A stretch of 19,974 nucleotides of DNA from JAYEMH01 sp034717985 [NCBI: Candidatus Ratteibacteria bacterium] (GTDB lineage: Bacteria > CAZDME01 > JAYEMH01). Numbering within the stretch: the stretch's first letter is position 1; each line of letters starts with the position of its first letter. The position numbers were made by a program, and so were the translations under genes. The stretch spans positions 1 through 19,974 of the forward strand of contig JAYEMH010000004.1 of NCBI GenBank assembly GCA_034717985.1. The letters run 5' to 3'. Below are positions 1-4,959 of this stretch, piece by piece. The notes below the pieces were generated by a model. That model did not search any database, was not told the origin of the DNA, and was given only the letters and a program-made list of their open reading frames with translations.

Positions 1-2
1 AG

Positions 3-131
3 CGGGCATCCGAGACGGAGATAAAGGAAAAAGTGACTGAAAAAGAGATGGTTCCTCTCCGTGAGTCTGGTTTACGAAGGGTGGTCGATGGGACCACCAG
101 TTTAGAAGAGATTCTCAGGGTAACTGCTTAA
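3..131 (+). CDS. pilB: Type IV pilus assembly ATPase PilB/GspE, C-terminal end (partial)
   Basis: The reading frame is open from the left edge and ends at TAA 129-131, giving the last 42 residues. The tail MVPLRESGLRRVVDGTTSLE followed by EILRVTA matches the conserved C-terminus of GspE/PilB ATPases (LREDGL-K-V--G-TTLEEVLRVT). These hexameric cytoplasmic ATPases power pilus or pseudopilus assembly. The ATP-binding Walker boxes and the zinc motif lie outside the window. pilC starts 19 bp downstream, the usual pilB-pilC order. The tail alone cannot separate PilB from GspE; the pilMNOPQ genes downstream favour PilB. An internal ATG at 48 is part of the conserved tail and not a start. Confidence 0.85.
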   Translation, partial: RASETEIKEKVTEKEMVPLRESGLRRVVDGTTSLEEILRVTA

Positions 132-150
132 AAATAAGGGAGAAAAAGGA

Positions 151-1398
151 ATGCCTCTTTACCGTTATACTGTTATTGATGAAAGTGGACACCGTTTTGA
201 AAATCAACGGGAAGCCGAAAATGAAGAAGTCTTAACAAAAACCTTGCGTAGTAAGGGTTATATTGTGGTTTCCTGCCGGCCGGCGGGGAAGGGTATTTCC
301 CTGCCTTTTGGGGACAAGAAGGAGAAGGGGAAGACGTCAGGCGGCCTGCTCAGGGGTAAGACGAGGGTAAAATTAGACAGCCTGGTAATGTTCACCCGTC
401 AGCTGGCGACCATGGTCAATGCCGGACTGCCTTTAGTTCAGGCTTTATTTATTTTACAGAAACAGGTTGAAGATAAAACTTTAGCCGGTGTGATTGCCCG
501 GGTTAAAGAAGATGTTGAAAGAGGTTTAAGTTTATCTGAAGCCCTGGCTAATCATCCCCGGGTTTTTTCTGTTTTCTTTGTCAGTATGGTTCAAGCCGGA
601 GAGGTTAGCGGGATGCTGGATGTTATTATGAATGAGGTGGCGAACTATTTAGAATCTATGAGCGCTACCAGAAGAAAGGTGCGCATGGCTTTGGTTTATC
701 CGGCGGTAGTGACGTTCATGGCGATACTTGTAACCCTGGTGTTCCTTCTCAAAGTGGTGCCTGTTTTTAAAACTATTTTTGTCGGATTGGAGGCAATGCT
801 GCCCCGTCCGACGCAGGTACTTATTGCCCTAAGTGAGTTTATGCAGCACAATTTTTTATACGCGGTAATTGGCCTGGTTTTAGCGATTATTATCGCTATC
901 CGAATAATCCATACCGAAAAAGGCCGATTAAAATTTGATACTTTAAAATTACATCTGCCGGTTTTTGGGATACTGTTGGAAAAATTAGCGATGGCTAGAT
1001 TTAGCGGCACTTTGAGCACCCTGATTAAGGGCGGGGTCCCTATTTTGCTTGCTCTGGAAATTGTTGCCCGAACAGCGGGTAATAAAGTAGTAGAGAAAGA
1101 TATTGAGTATGCCCGGCTGAGTATTAGAGAGGGAGAAAGTATTGCCGTCCCCTTGAGAGAGAGTAAAGTTTTCCCCCCCATGGTGGTAGAGATGATTGCC
1201 GTGGGTGAGGAAACCGGGGCGCTGGAATCAATGCTGGCTAAAGTGGCTGAGTTCTATAATTCTCAGGTGGAGGATGCAATTTCCGGACTTACTTCTTTGA
1301 TTGAGCCGATTCTAATTGCCTTCTTAGGCCTTGTGGTGGGTTCTATGGCCATTGCCATGTTCCTTCCCATATTCAAAATGGTTCAGCTGGTTGGATAG
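151..1398 (+). CDS. pilC: Type IV pilus inner-membrane platform protein PilC
   Basis: 415 residues, the normal family length. PilC is the inner-membrane platform on which the PilB ATPase acts to extract and polymerise pilins. Two T2SSF domains are visible: the first at about residues 77-200 (FTRQLATMVNAGLPL), the second at about 281-405 (RFSGTLSTLIKGGVPILLAL). Three hydrophobic segments lie near 181-203, 236-252 and 386-408, the standard topology, and the protein ends LPIFKMVQLVG as family members do. The ATG at 151 follows a purine-rich AAGGGAGAAAAAGGA stretch and the N-terminus MPLYRYTVIDESG is typical. It sits directly behind the pilB end and ahead of the pilin array, consistent with one assembly operon. 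GspF of a type II secretion system is the only real alternative. Confidence 0.95.
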   Translation: MPLYRYTVIDESGHRFENQREAENEEVLTKTLRSKGYIVVSCRPAGKGISLPFGDKKEKGKTSGGLLRGKTRVKLDSLVMFTRQLATMVNAGLPLVQALFILQKQVEDKTLAGVIARVKEDVERGLSLSEALANHPRVFSVFFVSMVQAGEVSGMLDVIMNEVANYLESMSATRRKVRMALVYPAVVTFMAILVTLVFLLKVVPVFKTIFVGLEAMLPRPTQVLIALSEFMQHNFLYAVIGLVLAIIIAIRIIHTEKGRLKFDTLKLHLPVFGILLEKLAMARFSGTLSTLIKGGVPILLALEIVARTAGNKVVEKDIEYARLSIREGESIAVPLRESKVFPPMVVEMIAVGEETGALESMLAKVAEFYNSQVEDAISGLTSLIEPILIAFLGLVVGSMAIAMFLPIFKMVQLVG

Positions 1399-1414
1399 GC
1401 GGAGTAAAAGAGAT

Positions 1415-1444
1415 TTGTTTCCGGCCTTAGTAATATGGTATAAT
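1415..1444 (+). promoter_or_regulatory. Candidate extended -10 promoter for the pilin array
   Basis: A TGGTATAAT box (1436-1444) is a perfect -10 hexamer with an extended-TG element. It stands 18 bp downstream of a weak -35 TTGTTT (1415-1420). It lies in the 63-bp gap between pilC and the first pilin, 17 bp before that gene's GTG. Such a promoter would let pilins be made in excess of the assembly machinery. This is sequence matching only. Confidence 0.5.
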
Positions 1445-1461
1445 ATATATAGAGGTGAAAG

Positions 1462-1800
1462 GTGAAGACCACTAAAGGGTTAACCCTGATAGAGATAATA
1501 ATTATCTTGATGATAATCGGGATATTGGCTTTATTTATTTTCCCGAATATTTCTGAAATGCGCCGGAAAACCGAGGTAAAAAGCTGTATCGGCAACCTCT
1601 GGTTAATTCAAATGGCTAAAAACCAATGGGCCCTGGATGAAGGTAAGGTTACTACCTCAACTATTGAGTGGAGTGATATTATTCCGGATTACCTTGACCA
1701 ATACCTGGTTTGCCCGACGACAAATTCCAGCGATTCTTACACGCTGAACATTGTCGGGGAAAATGCCACTTGCACTCAAGATGGACATGTGATAGAATAA
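1462..1800 (+). CDS. Prepilin 1, short-leader type IV pilin-like protein
   Basis: 112 residues. The N-terminus MKTTKG^LTLIEIIIILMIIG is a classical class III signal: a short basic leader, Gly at -1, Glu at +5, then a hydrophobic helix. Prepilin peptidase should cut after residue 6. The mature part shares the array pattern KSCIGNL--IQMAKNQWALDEG, then a Cys-Pro and a late Cys-containing tail (ATCTQDGHVIE), as in pilins 4-6. The start is GTG with AGAGGTG 5 bp upstream. It is the only pilin with a tight leader and no repeat upstream, so it may represent the ancestral arrangement. It could be a major or a minor subunit. Confidence 0.88.
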   Translation: MKTTKGLTLIEIIIILMIIGILALFIFPNISEMRRKTEVKSCIGNLWLIQMAKNQWALDEGKVTTSTIEWSDIIPDYLDQYLVCPTTNSSDSYTLNIVGENATCTQDGHVIE

Positions 1801-1824
1801 AAGGTGAGAACCACAGAGGTCACA

Positions 1825-1844
1825 CCTGCCTGCCGGCAGGCAGG
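1825..1844. repeat. Perfect 20-bp GC-rich palindrome
   Basis: cctgcctgccggcaggcagg is its own reverse complement over all 20 bases. It is embedded in an AT-rich dispersed repeat between pilin genes 1 and 2. A close relative (CCTGCCTGCCGGCGAGGCAGG) sits inside the coding sequences of pilins 4 and 5. There is no T-run after it, so it is not an obvious terminator. Confidence 0.85.
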
Positions 1845-1853
1845 GAGAAAAAG

Positions 1854-1967
1854 AAATTAAAAAATAAAGAAAAAAGAATTTCTGACGGGATTTACAGGAT
1901 TAAAAGGGAAGTGAAGAAGATGGGATTTAAGTCAGGGAAAATTAAAAAACTGTGGACTGTGGACTGT
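1854..1967 (+). repeat. 114-bp direct repeat, copy A (upstream region and leader of pilin 2)
   Basis: Bases 1854-1967 are identical at every position to 2522-2635. The unit contains an AT-rich stretch, an arm of the GACRGGATTTACAGGATT family, the Shine-Dalgarno region (AAAAGGGAAGTG), the ATG and the first 16 codons of the prepilin leader, including the start of the heptanucleotide repeat. Confidence 0.95.
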
Positions 1968-2480
1968 GGACTGTGGACTAAAAGAGGCTTTACCCTAATT
2001 GAACTTATGATAGCGGTAGGAATTATCGGCCTTCTCCTTACCATGGCTATTCCCAACTATTATAATTCGATCAAAAAGGGAAGGGATGCTCAGAGAAAAC
2101 AGGATATCCATAATATTCAGACCATACTGGCGCTGTATTATGCCGATAAGGGCGAATATCCATTATCTGGAGGAGCAAGTTCTCCTGGTGGCGGTTGGAG
2201 TAATAGCTCAGATAGCAGCTGGGATACCTTGCAGACAACACTAGCCGAATATGGGACACTTCCTAAAGATCCCTTGAACGAGACCGGAGGCTGGGCTGGA
2301 AATGGAAAGTGTAATTATTCTTTTTATTCGCAATTGGGTGGGTGTTCCCAACAATGGTATATGCTCGTTTATAAACTAGAGGCTCCCGGCAATGAGGTAA
2401 GTCCCGGGGTTACCGCCTGCAATGGCGATTATTACAATTATGGCGGAACCGGAACAATGACTGTCGGAATGTCTGGGTAG
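1920..2480 (+). CDS. Prepilin 2, GspG-like pilin with repeat-encoded long leader
   Basis: 186 residues from ATG 1920, preceded by GGGAAGTG. Longer upstream starts would run back through pilin 1 and are rejected. The prepilin-peptidase site is TKRG^FTLIELMIAVGIIG, so the leader is 23 residues (MGFKSGKIKK then LWTVDCGLWTKRG), several times the usual 5-10. The LWTVDCGLWT part is encoded by the heptanucleotide repeat (ACTGTGG)4. The mature protein is GspG-like: after the helix come YYNSIKKGRDAQRKQDIHNI, ALYYADKGEYP and then LPKDPLN. This family has a calcium-binding loop in characterised members. The leader should be removed on processing, so repeat residues would not reach the fibre. It may be a pseudopilin-like minor subunit. 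Confidence 0.88.
   Translation: MGFKSGKIKKLWTVDCGLWTKRGFTLIELMIAVGIIGLLLTMAIPNYYNSIKKGRDAQRKQDIHNIQTILALYYADKGEYPLSGGASSPGGGWSNSSDSSWDTLQTTLAEYGTLPKDPLNETGGWAGNGKCNYSFYSQLGGCSQQWYMLVYKLEAPGNEVSPGVTACNGDYYNYGGTGTMTVGMSG
1949..1979 (+). repeat. Heptanucleotide tandem repeat (ACTGTGG)4 in prepilin 2 leader
   Basis: Four perfect copies of ACTGTGG (1949-1976) followed by ACT. Because 7 is not a multiple of 3, every forward frame reads the same cyclic peptide TVDCGLW with no stop. Gain or loss of one unit would shift the frame of everything downstream. Confidence 0.95.
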
Positions 2481-2521
2481 TCAGGAAAAGAATTTAACCA
2501 CAGAGCACACAGAGAAAAAGA

Positions 2522-2635
2522 AAATTAAAAAATAAAGAAAAAAGAATTTCTGACGGGATTTACAGGATTAAAAGGGAAGTGAAGAAGATGGGATTTAAGT
2601 CAGGGAAAATTAAAAAACTGTGGACTGTGGACTGT
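2522..2635 (+). repeat. 114-bp direct repeat, copy B (upstream region and leader of pilin 3)
   Basis: Identical to 1854-1967, 668 bp apart. Identity ends inside the heptanucleotide run, where copy B instead enters a 66-bp insertion (2636-2701). Upstream, the similarity continues through AACCACAGAG but is interrupted in copy A by the 20-bp palindrome at 1825-1844. Confidence 0.95.
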
Positions 2636-3214
2636 CTGTTCCGAGTGCAGTCAAGGGATGGACTGCTTGTGCCCGCTTGTGCCCGTAAGGGTGTTAGGGT
2701 ATGGACTAAAAGAGGTTTTACCCTGATTGAACTTATGATAGTGGTGGGAGTTATTGGTTTTATTCTGGCGCTGGGTATTCCTAATTATATGAAAGCAACA
2801 AAGAAAGCCAGAGATGCCAAAAGAATCAATGACTTACAGCAGATTCAGCTTGCTTTGGAGATGTATTATGACGACAATCATCATTATCCCGTGAACACGG
2901 ATAACGATTGCTATGGATGGGATGCTGGATACGATAATAGCGATCCGTTTATACAACCCCTTGAAGATGGAGGATATATGACAAAGGTTCCCACGGATCC
3001 AATTTCTAAACCCGGGAACTCATGCTGGGGATATCGCTATCATCGCTATGGGGCGGGTAGCGATGGTTGTGATTCTGATCGGGGGGCTTTTTACGTTTTA
3101 GGTGTAAACTTGGAGGCCAGCGATGGACCTCATCCGGCCAGCCCGGGTTGGAGTTGTCCAGACAGGGATTGGCAGGATGAACGTGAATGGGTTACCGGGG
3201 CATTTGAACACTAA
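2588..3214 (+). CDS. Prepilin 3, GspG-like pilin with very long interrupted leader
   Basis: 208 residues from ATG 2588; a GTG at 2579 is in frame but has no room for a ribosome site. The peptidase site is TKRG^FTLIELMIVVGVIGF, giving a leader of about 43 residues, extraordinary for a prepilin. The first 16 codons are identical in DNA to pilin 2. A 66-bp block (2636-2701) then replaces part of the heptanucleotide run, without breaking the frame. The mature part is GspG-like (KKARDAKRINDLQQIQLALE, then YYDDNHHYP and KVPTDPI) but otherwise differs from pilin 2, with an acidic, Trp/Cys/Gly-rich C-terminus. Such a long leader may impair export, or initiation may occur at one of the in-frame GTGs inside it (V or V-W codons); the sequence does not decide this. 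Confidence 0.82.
   Translation: MGFKSGKIKKLWTVDCLFRVQSRDGLLVPACARKGVRVWTKRGFTLIELMIVVGVIGFILALGIPNYMKATKKARDAKRINDLQQIQLALEMYYDDNHHYPVNTDNDCYGWDAGYDNSDPFIQPLEDGGYMTKVPTDPISKPGNSCWGYRYHRYGAGSDGCDSDRGAFYVLGVNLEASDGPHPASPGWSCPDRDWQDEREWVTGAFEH
2636..2701 (+). repeat. 66-bp in-frame insertion within prepilin 3 leader
   Basis: Compared with pilin 2, this block replaces 6 bp of the heptanucleotide array, a net +60 bp or 20 codons. It contains an inverted repeat GCAGTC (2647-2652) / GACTGC (2661-2666) around AAGGGATG and two tandem copies of CTTGTGCCCG (2666-2685). It looks like a small palindromic element that landed in the repeat. Confidence 0.7.
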
Positions 3215-3239
3215 TAAAAGGAAAAGGGAGGTGGAGAAG

Positions 3240-3659
3240 ATGAGAAAGAGTAGCAAAAAACTATGCCTGCCTGCCGGCGAGGCAGGGACTATGGACTGTG
3301 GACTGTGGACTAAAAGAGGATTCACCCTGGTGGAAATTATGGTGGTAGTGGGAATCATTGGTCTTATTCTTTCAATGGCAATTCCTAATTTCATTAATGC
3401 GCGAAAGAAAACCCGGGCTAAGGTTTGTGTAAATAACCTGCATCAGATTCATGGGGCGAAACAGCAGTGGGCTTTGGATACTGATGCCGCCGAGACGGCA
3501 ACACCCACTCCTACTTCAGTATTATCGGTTTATCTGGAAGAGTGGCCGGTTACCTGTCCGGCCGGCGGAACTTACGGCGTGAATGCAATAGGCACAGTGC
3601 CAACCTGCAGCGAAGGAACGGCAACTACCGCTGTAACATGGGATGACCATGTTTTTTAA
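3240..3659 (+). CDS. Prepilin 4, PilA/ComGC-like pilin with repeat-encoded leader
   Basis: 139 residues from ATG 3240, preceded by the strong site GGGAGGTG; an upstream in-frame extension overlaps pilin 3 and is rejected. The leader is 28 residues: MRKSSKKLCLPAGEAGTMDC then GLWTKRG, cut before FTLVEIMVVVGIIG. LCLPAGEAG comes from a GC-rich palindrome and TMDCGLWT from three heptanucleotides (the first degenerate). The mature protein has the array signature KVCVNNLHQIHGAKQQWALD, then CPAGGTYGVNAIGTVPTCSE and WDDHVF. The paired cysteines of CPAGG and PTC probably form the pilin disulfide loop (inference). Pilins 1, 5 and 6 belong to the same family. Confidence 0.88.
   Translation: MRKSSKKLCLPAGEAGTMDCGLWTKRGFTLVEIMVVVGIIGLILSMAIPNFINARKKTRAKVCVNNLHQIHGAKQQWALDTDAAETATPTPTSVLSVYLEEWPVTCPAGGTYGVNAIGTVPTCSEGTATTAVTWDDHVF
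3255..3290 (+). repeat. 36-bp direct repeat with near-palindrome, copy in prepilin 4 leader
   Basis: Identical to 3738-3773. It runs from an A6 tract through CTATG and CCTGCCTGCCGGCGAGGCAGG to GGACT, encoding KLCLPAGEAGT in both genes. The core differs from the perfect palindrome at 1825-1844 by a small insertion in the right arm. Confidence 0.92.
3288..3311 (+). repeat. Heptanucleotide repeat in prepilin 4 leader
   Basis: ACTATGG, then two perfect ACTGTGG units (3295-3308) and ACT, immediately before the AAAAGAGG that encodes the KRG of the processing site. Confidence 0.88.
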
Positions 3660-3674
3660 AATTTGGGGATAGGA

Positions 3675-4142
3675 ATGGGGGTAGGGGTGCCATTAGGAAA
3701 GTTAATAGTCAATAGTCGACGGTCCATAGAAAAGCGTAAAAAACTATGCCTGCCTGCCGGCGAGGCAGGGACTCTGAACTGTGGACGGTGGACTGGTTTC
3801 ACCCTGGTAGAAATAATGATTGTGGTGACAATCTTGGGAATTTTAGCCGCCATTGTCGCTCCTTATTATGTCCGGGCCCGGGAAGAAGCTAAAGCTAAAG
3901 CCTGTATTTGCAATCTTAAAGAAATTGAAGGAGCCAAGGAAAGATGGGCCATTTCTATGGATGTTGACCGCTGGGCGGTGCCGGAGTGGACTGAACTCGT
4001 GCCGGATTTTTTAAAAACCGAACCCCACTGTCCGGCCGGAGGTACTTACGCGATCGGTGATTCACATACTATTCCGACCTGTGATATTGGAAGCAATGAG
4101 ACGGCAGAAAAGTATGACGACCATATTCTTTATAACCAGTGA
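3675..4142 (+). CDS. Prepilin 5, PilA/ComGC-like pilin, unusual leader without basic residues at the cut
   Basis: 155 residues if translation starts at ATG 3675; a TTG at 3663 and a GTG at 3687 are in frame, and no start has a convincing ribosome site. The leader would be 42 residues. It crosses a short AGTNNAT-type heptad run (3700-3727), the 36-bp palindromic repeat (LCLPAGEAGT) and degenerate ACTGTGG units, ending GRWTG^FTLVEIMIVVTILG. Unlike its neighbours it lacks the Lys-Arg before the -1 Gly. The mature part is a normal family member: KACICNLKEIEGAKERWAIS, CPAGGTY, IPTCDIG, YDDHILYNQ. Mature similarity to pilin 6 is strong (NLK-EGAKERWA), suggesting duplication. It may be expressed poorly or by coupling to pilin 4, whose stop is only 15 bp upstream. 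Confidence 0.78.
   Translation: MGVGVPLGKLIVNSRRSIEKRKKLCLPAGEAGTLNCGRWTGFTLVEIMIVVTILGILAAIVAPYYVRAREEAKAKACICNLKEIEGAKERWAISMDVDRWAVPEWTELVPDFLKTEPHCPAGGTYAIGDSHTIPTCDIGSNETAEKYDDHILYNQ
3700..3729 (+). repeat. Degenerate AGTNNAT heptanucleotide run in prepilin 5 leader
   Basis: Units AGTTAAT, AGTCAAT, AGTCGAC, GGTCCAT, AG follow each other at 7-bp period (3700-3729). The same heptad type reappears expanded in the pyrD-pyrF gap at 18391. Confidence 0.65.
3738..3773 (+). repeat. 36-bp direct repeat with near-palindrome, copy in prepilin 5 leader
   Basis: Identical to 3255-3290 and read in the same frame (KLCLPAGEAGT). The mature coding regions downstream of the two copies are much less alike, so the identity is a property of the repeat and not simply of gene duplication. 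Confidence 0.92.
3771..3794 (+). repeat. Degenerate heptanucleotide repeat in prepilin 5 leader
   Basis: ACTCTGA, ACTGTGG, ACGGTGG, ACT at 7-bp spacing, running directly into GGTTTC (Gly-Phe of the cleavage site). The AAAAGAG found in pilins 2-4 at this junction is missing. Confidence 0.75.
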
Positions 4143-4186
4143 GAAACAGAAAATAACCACTAAAATGAACTACAGGAAAAGAAATT

Positions 4187-4440
4187 AACCACAGTGCATA
4201 GAGAAGAAAAAGAAAATGCAAAAATAAAGACAGAAAGTTTCTGACAGGATTTACAGGATTTAAAAAGGATTAAAGAATAAAAAAAGTAACAAAAAAATGT
4301 GTAGGGACAGGTCGTGACCTGTCCGTTATGGACAAAAAGATAAAAAAGATAAAGAATTTTAGACACGATAGGCAGGATGAAATTAGACAGAATTGACAAA
4401 ATCAAAGATTTAAAATCCTGTTAATCCTGTCAAAAGAAAA
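4187..4440. repeat. Pilin 5-6 intergenic repeat block with MITE-like inverted ends
   Basis: This 317-bp gap holds no credible gene. It begins with AACCACAGTGCATAGAGA and an A-rich stretch, a diverged copy of the sequence upstream of pilins 2 and 3. A TGACAGGATTTACAGGATTT arm at 4242 has an inverted partner at 4409-4432 (22 of 24 positions pair, allowing one indel). Between them, 4305-4324 is a hairpin with 9-bp perfect arms (GGACAGGTC / GACCTGTCC). This resembles a small non-autonomous element, or two dispersed repeats in opposite orientation. No T-run follows the inner hairpin. Confidence 0.7.
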
Positions 4441-4459
4441 AGAAAGGGGGTGAGAGAAA

Positions 4460-4846
4460 ATGATAAAGCTGAAAGCGAAGCGGGGCTTTACTCTCGTTGA
4501 AATTATGATCGTGGTCGCGATTATTGGATTACTTGTTGCTATTGCCATTCCTAACTTTTTACGCGCCCGAGAAGAAGCGAGAGCAAATAGCTGTGTTGCT
4601 AACTTGAAGCAGCTGGAAGGGGCTAAGGAGCGTTGGGCGATGAGTATGAATGAAAATGCGGCTGCTGTGGCCACTACAGGAGATTTGGTGCCGGACTTTT
4701 TAAAGATAGAACCTACGTGTCCGTCAGGCGGCAGTTATGAGATCAATGCCGTTAATTCAGTGCCGACCTGCAGTGAGGGCAGCGGTACGGATGATACTGT
4801 AGGCACTTATGATGACCATGCGTTGCCTTACACTTCCTACAATTAG
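4460..4846 (+). CDS. Prepilin 6, canonical PilA/ComGC-like pilin (candidate major pilin)
   Basis: 128 residues from ATG 4460 with a good site (GGGGGTGAGAG). The short basic leader MIKLKAKRG^FTLVEIMIVVAIIG is standard: Gly -1, Phe +1, Glu +5, hydrophobic helix, IPNFLRAREEAR. The body carries NSCVANLKQLEGAKERWAMS, then CPSGGSYEINA, PTCSEGSG and YDDHALPYTSYN, the same layout as pilins 4 and 5. The clean leader, strong ribosome site and position directly before an efficient terminator make it the best candidate for the abundant subunit (inference). Alternatively pilin 1 may fill that role. Confidence 0.92.
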   Translation: MIKLKAKRGFTLVEIMIVVAIIGLLVAIAIPNFLRAREEARANSCVANLKQLEGAKERWAMSMNENAAAVATTGDLVPDFLKIEPTCPSGGSYEINAVNSVPTCSEGSGTDDTVGTYDDHALPYTSYN

Positions 4847-4870
4847 CAATTCAGCTTAGCAATGCTTTAA

Positions 4871-4913
4871 AAGAAAAGGGGACGGTCCTTTGGGCTGTCC
4901 CTTTTTCTTTTTT
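4871..4913 (+). terminator. Intrinsic terminator of the pilin array
   Basis: The arms 4871-4888 and 4892-4909 pair over 18 positions (three G-U) around a TTT loop, with a GGGGACGGTCC / GGGCTGTCCC core and an A/T base. A T-rich tract (4902-4913 and beyond) follows. It separates the pilins from pilMNOPQ. Confidence 0.85.
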
Positions 4914-4929
4914 CCCTTTTTCTTTTTTC

Positions 4930-4959
4930 TTGACAGAGGATAAAAATCTATGTTAAACT
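4930..4959 (+). promoter_or_regulatory. Candidate promoter for pilMNOPQ
   Basis: A perfect TTGACA (4930-4935) is followed after 18 bp by TAAACT (4954-4959), with TG two bases upstream (extended -10). It stands just after the terminator. If used, transcription would begin near 4966, which requires pilM to start at ATG 4983 or 5001 and not 4950. Confidence 0.55.

Noticed and set aside
696-1181. Minus-strand 161-codon ORF opposite pilC
   Set aside because: It is antisense to conserved pilC codons and has no recognisable domain.
1710-1919. A 70-codon N-terminal extension of prepilin 2 beginning within pilin 1
   Set aside because: It overlaps a well-supported pilin in another frame, passes through repeats and lacks a ribosome site; ATG 1920 has one and the leader already fits.
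3123-3239. N-terminal extension of prepilin 4 overlapping pilin 3
   Set aside because: The overlap is over the real C-terminus of pilin 3; ATG 3240 has a near-perfect Shine-Dalgarno (GGGAGGTG).
4305-4324. Hairpin considered as a terminator
   Set aside because: The 9-bp stem has no following T-run and lies in the middle of a repeat block; more likely part of a dispersed element.
4160-4405. Minus-strand 81-codon ORF in the pilin 5-6 gap
   Set aside because: It is a Phe/Ser/Leu-rich translation of an A-rich repeat region, with no family resemblance.
4393-4426. TTGACA at 4393-4398 as a promoter for pilin 6
   Set aside because: The only TAAAAT-like -10 is 12 bp away, too close, and the next candidate is 22 bp away; it lies within a repeat arm.
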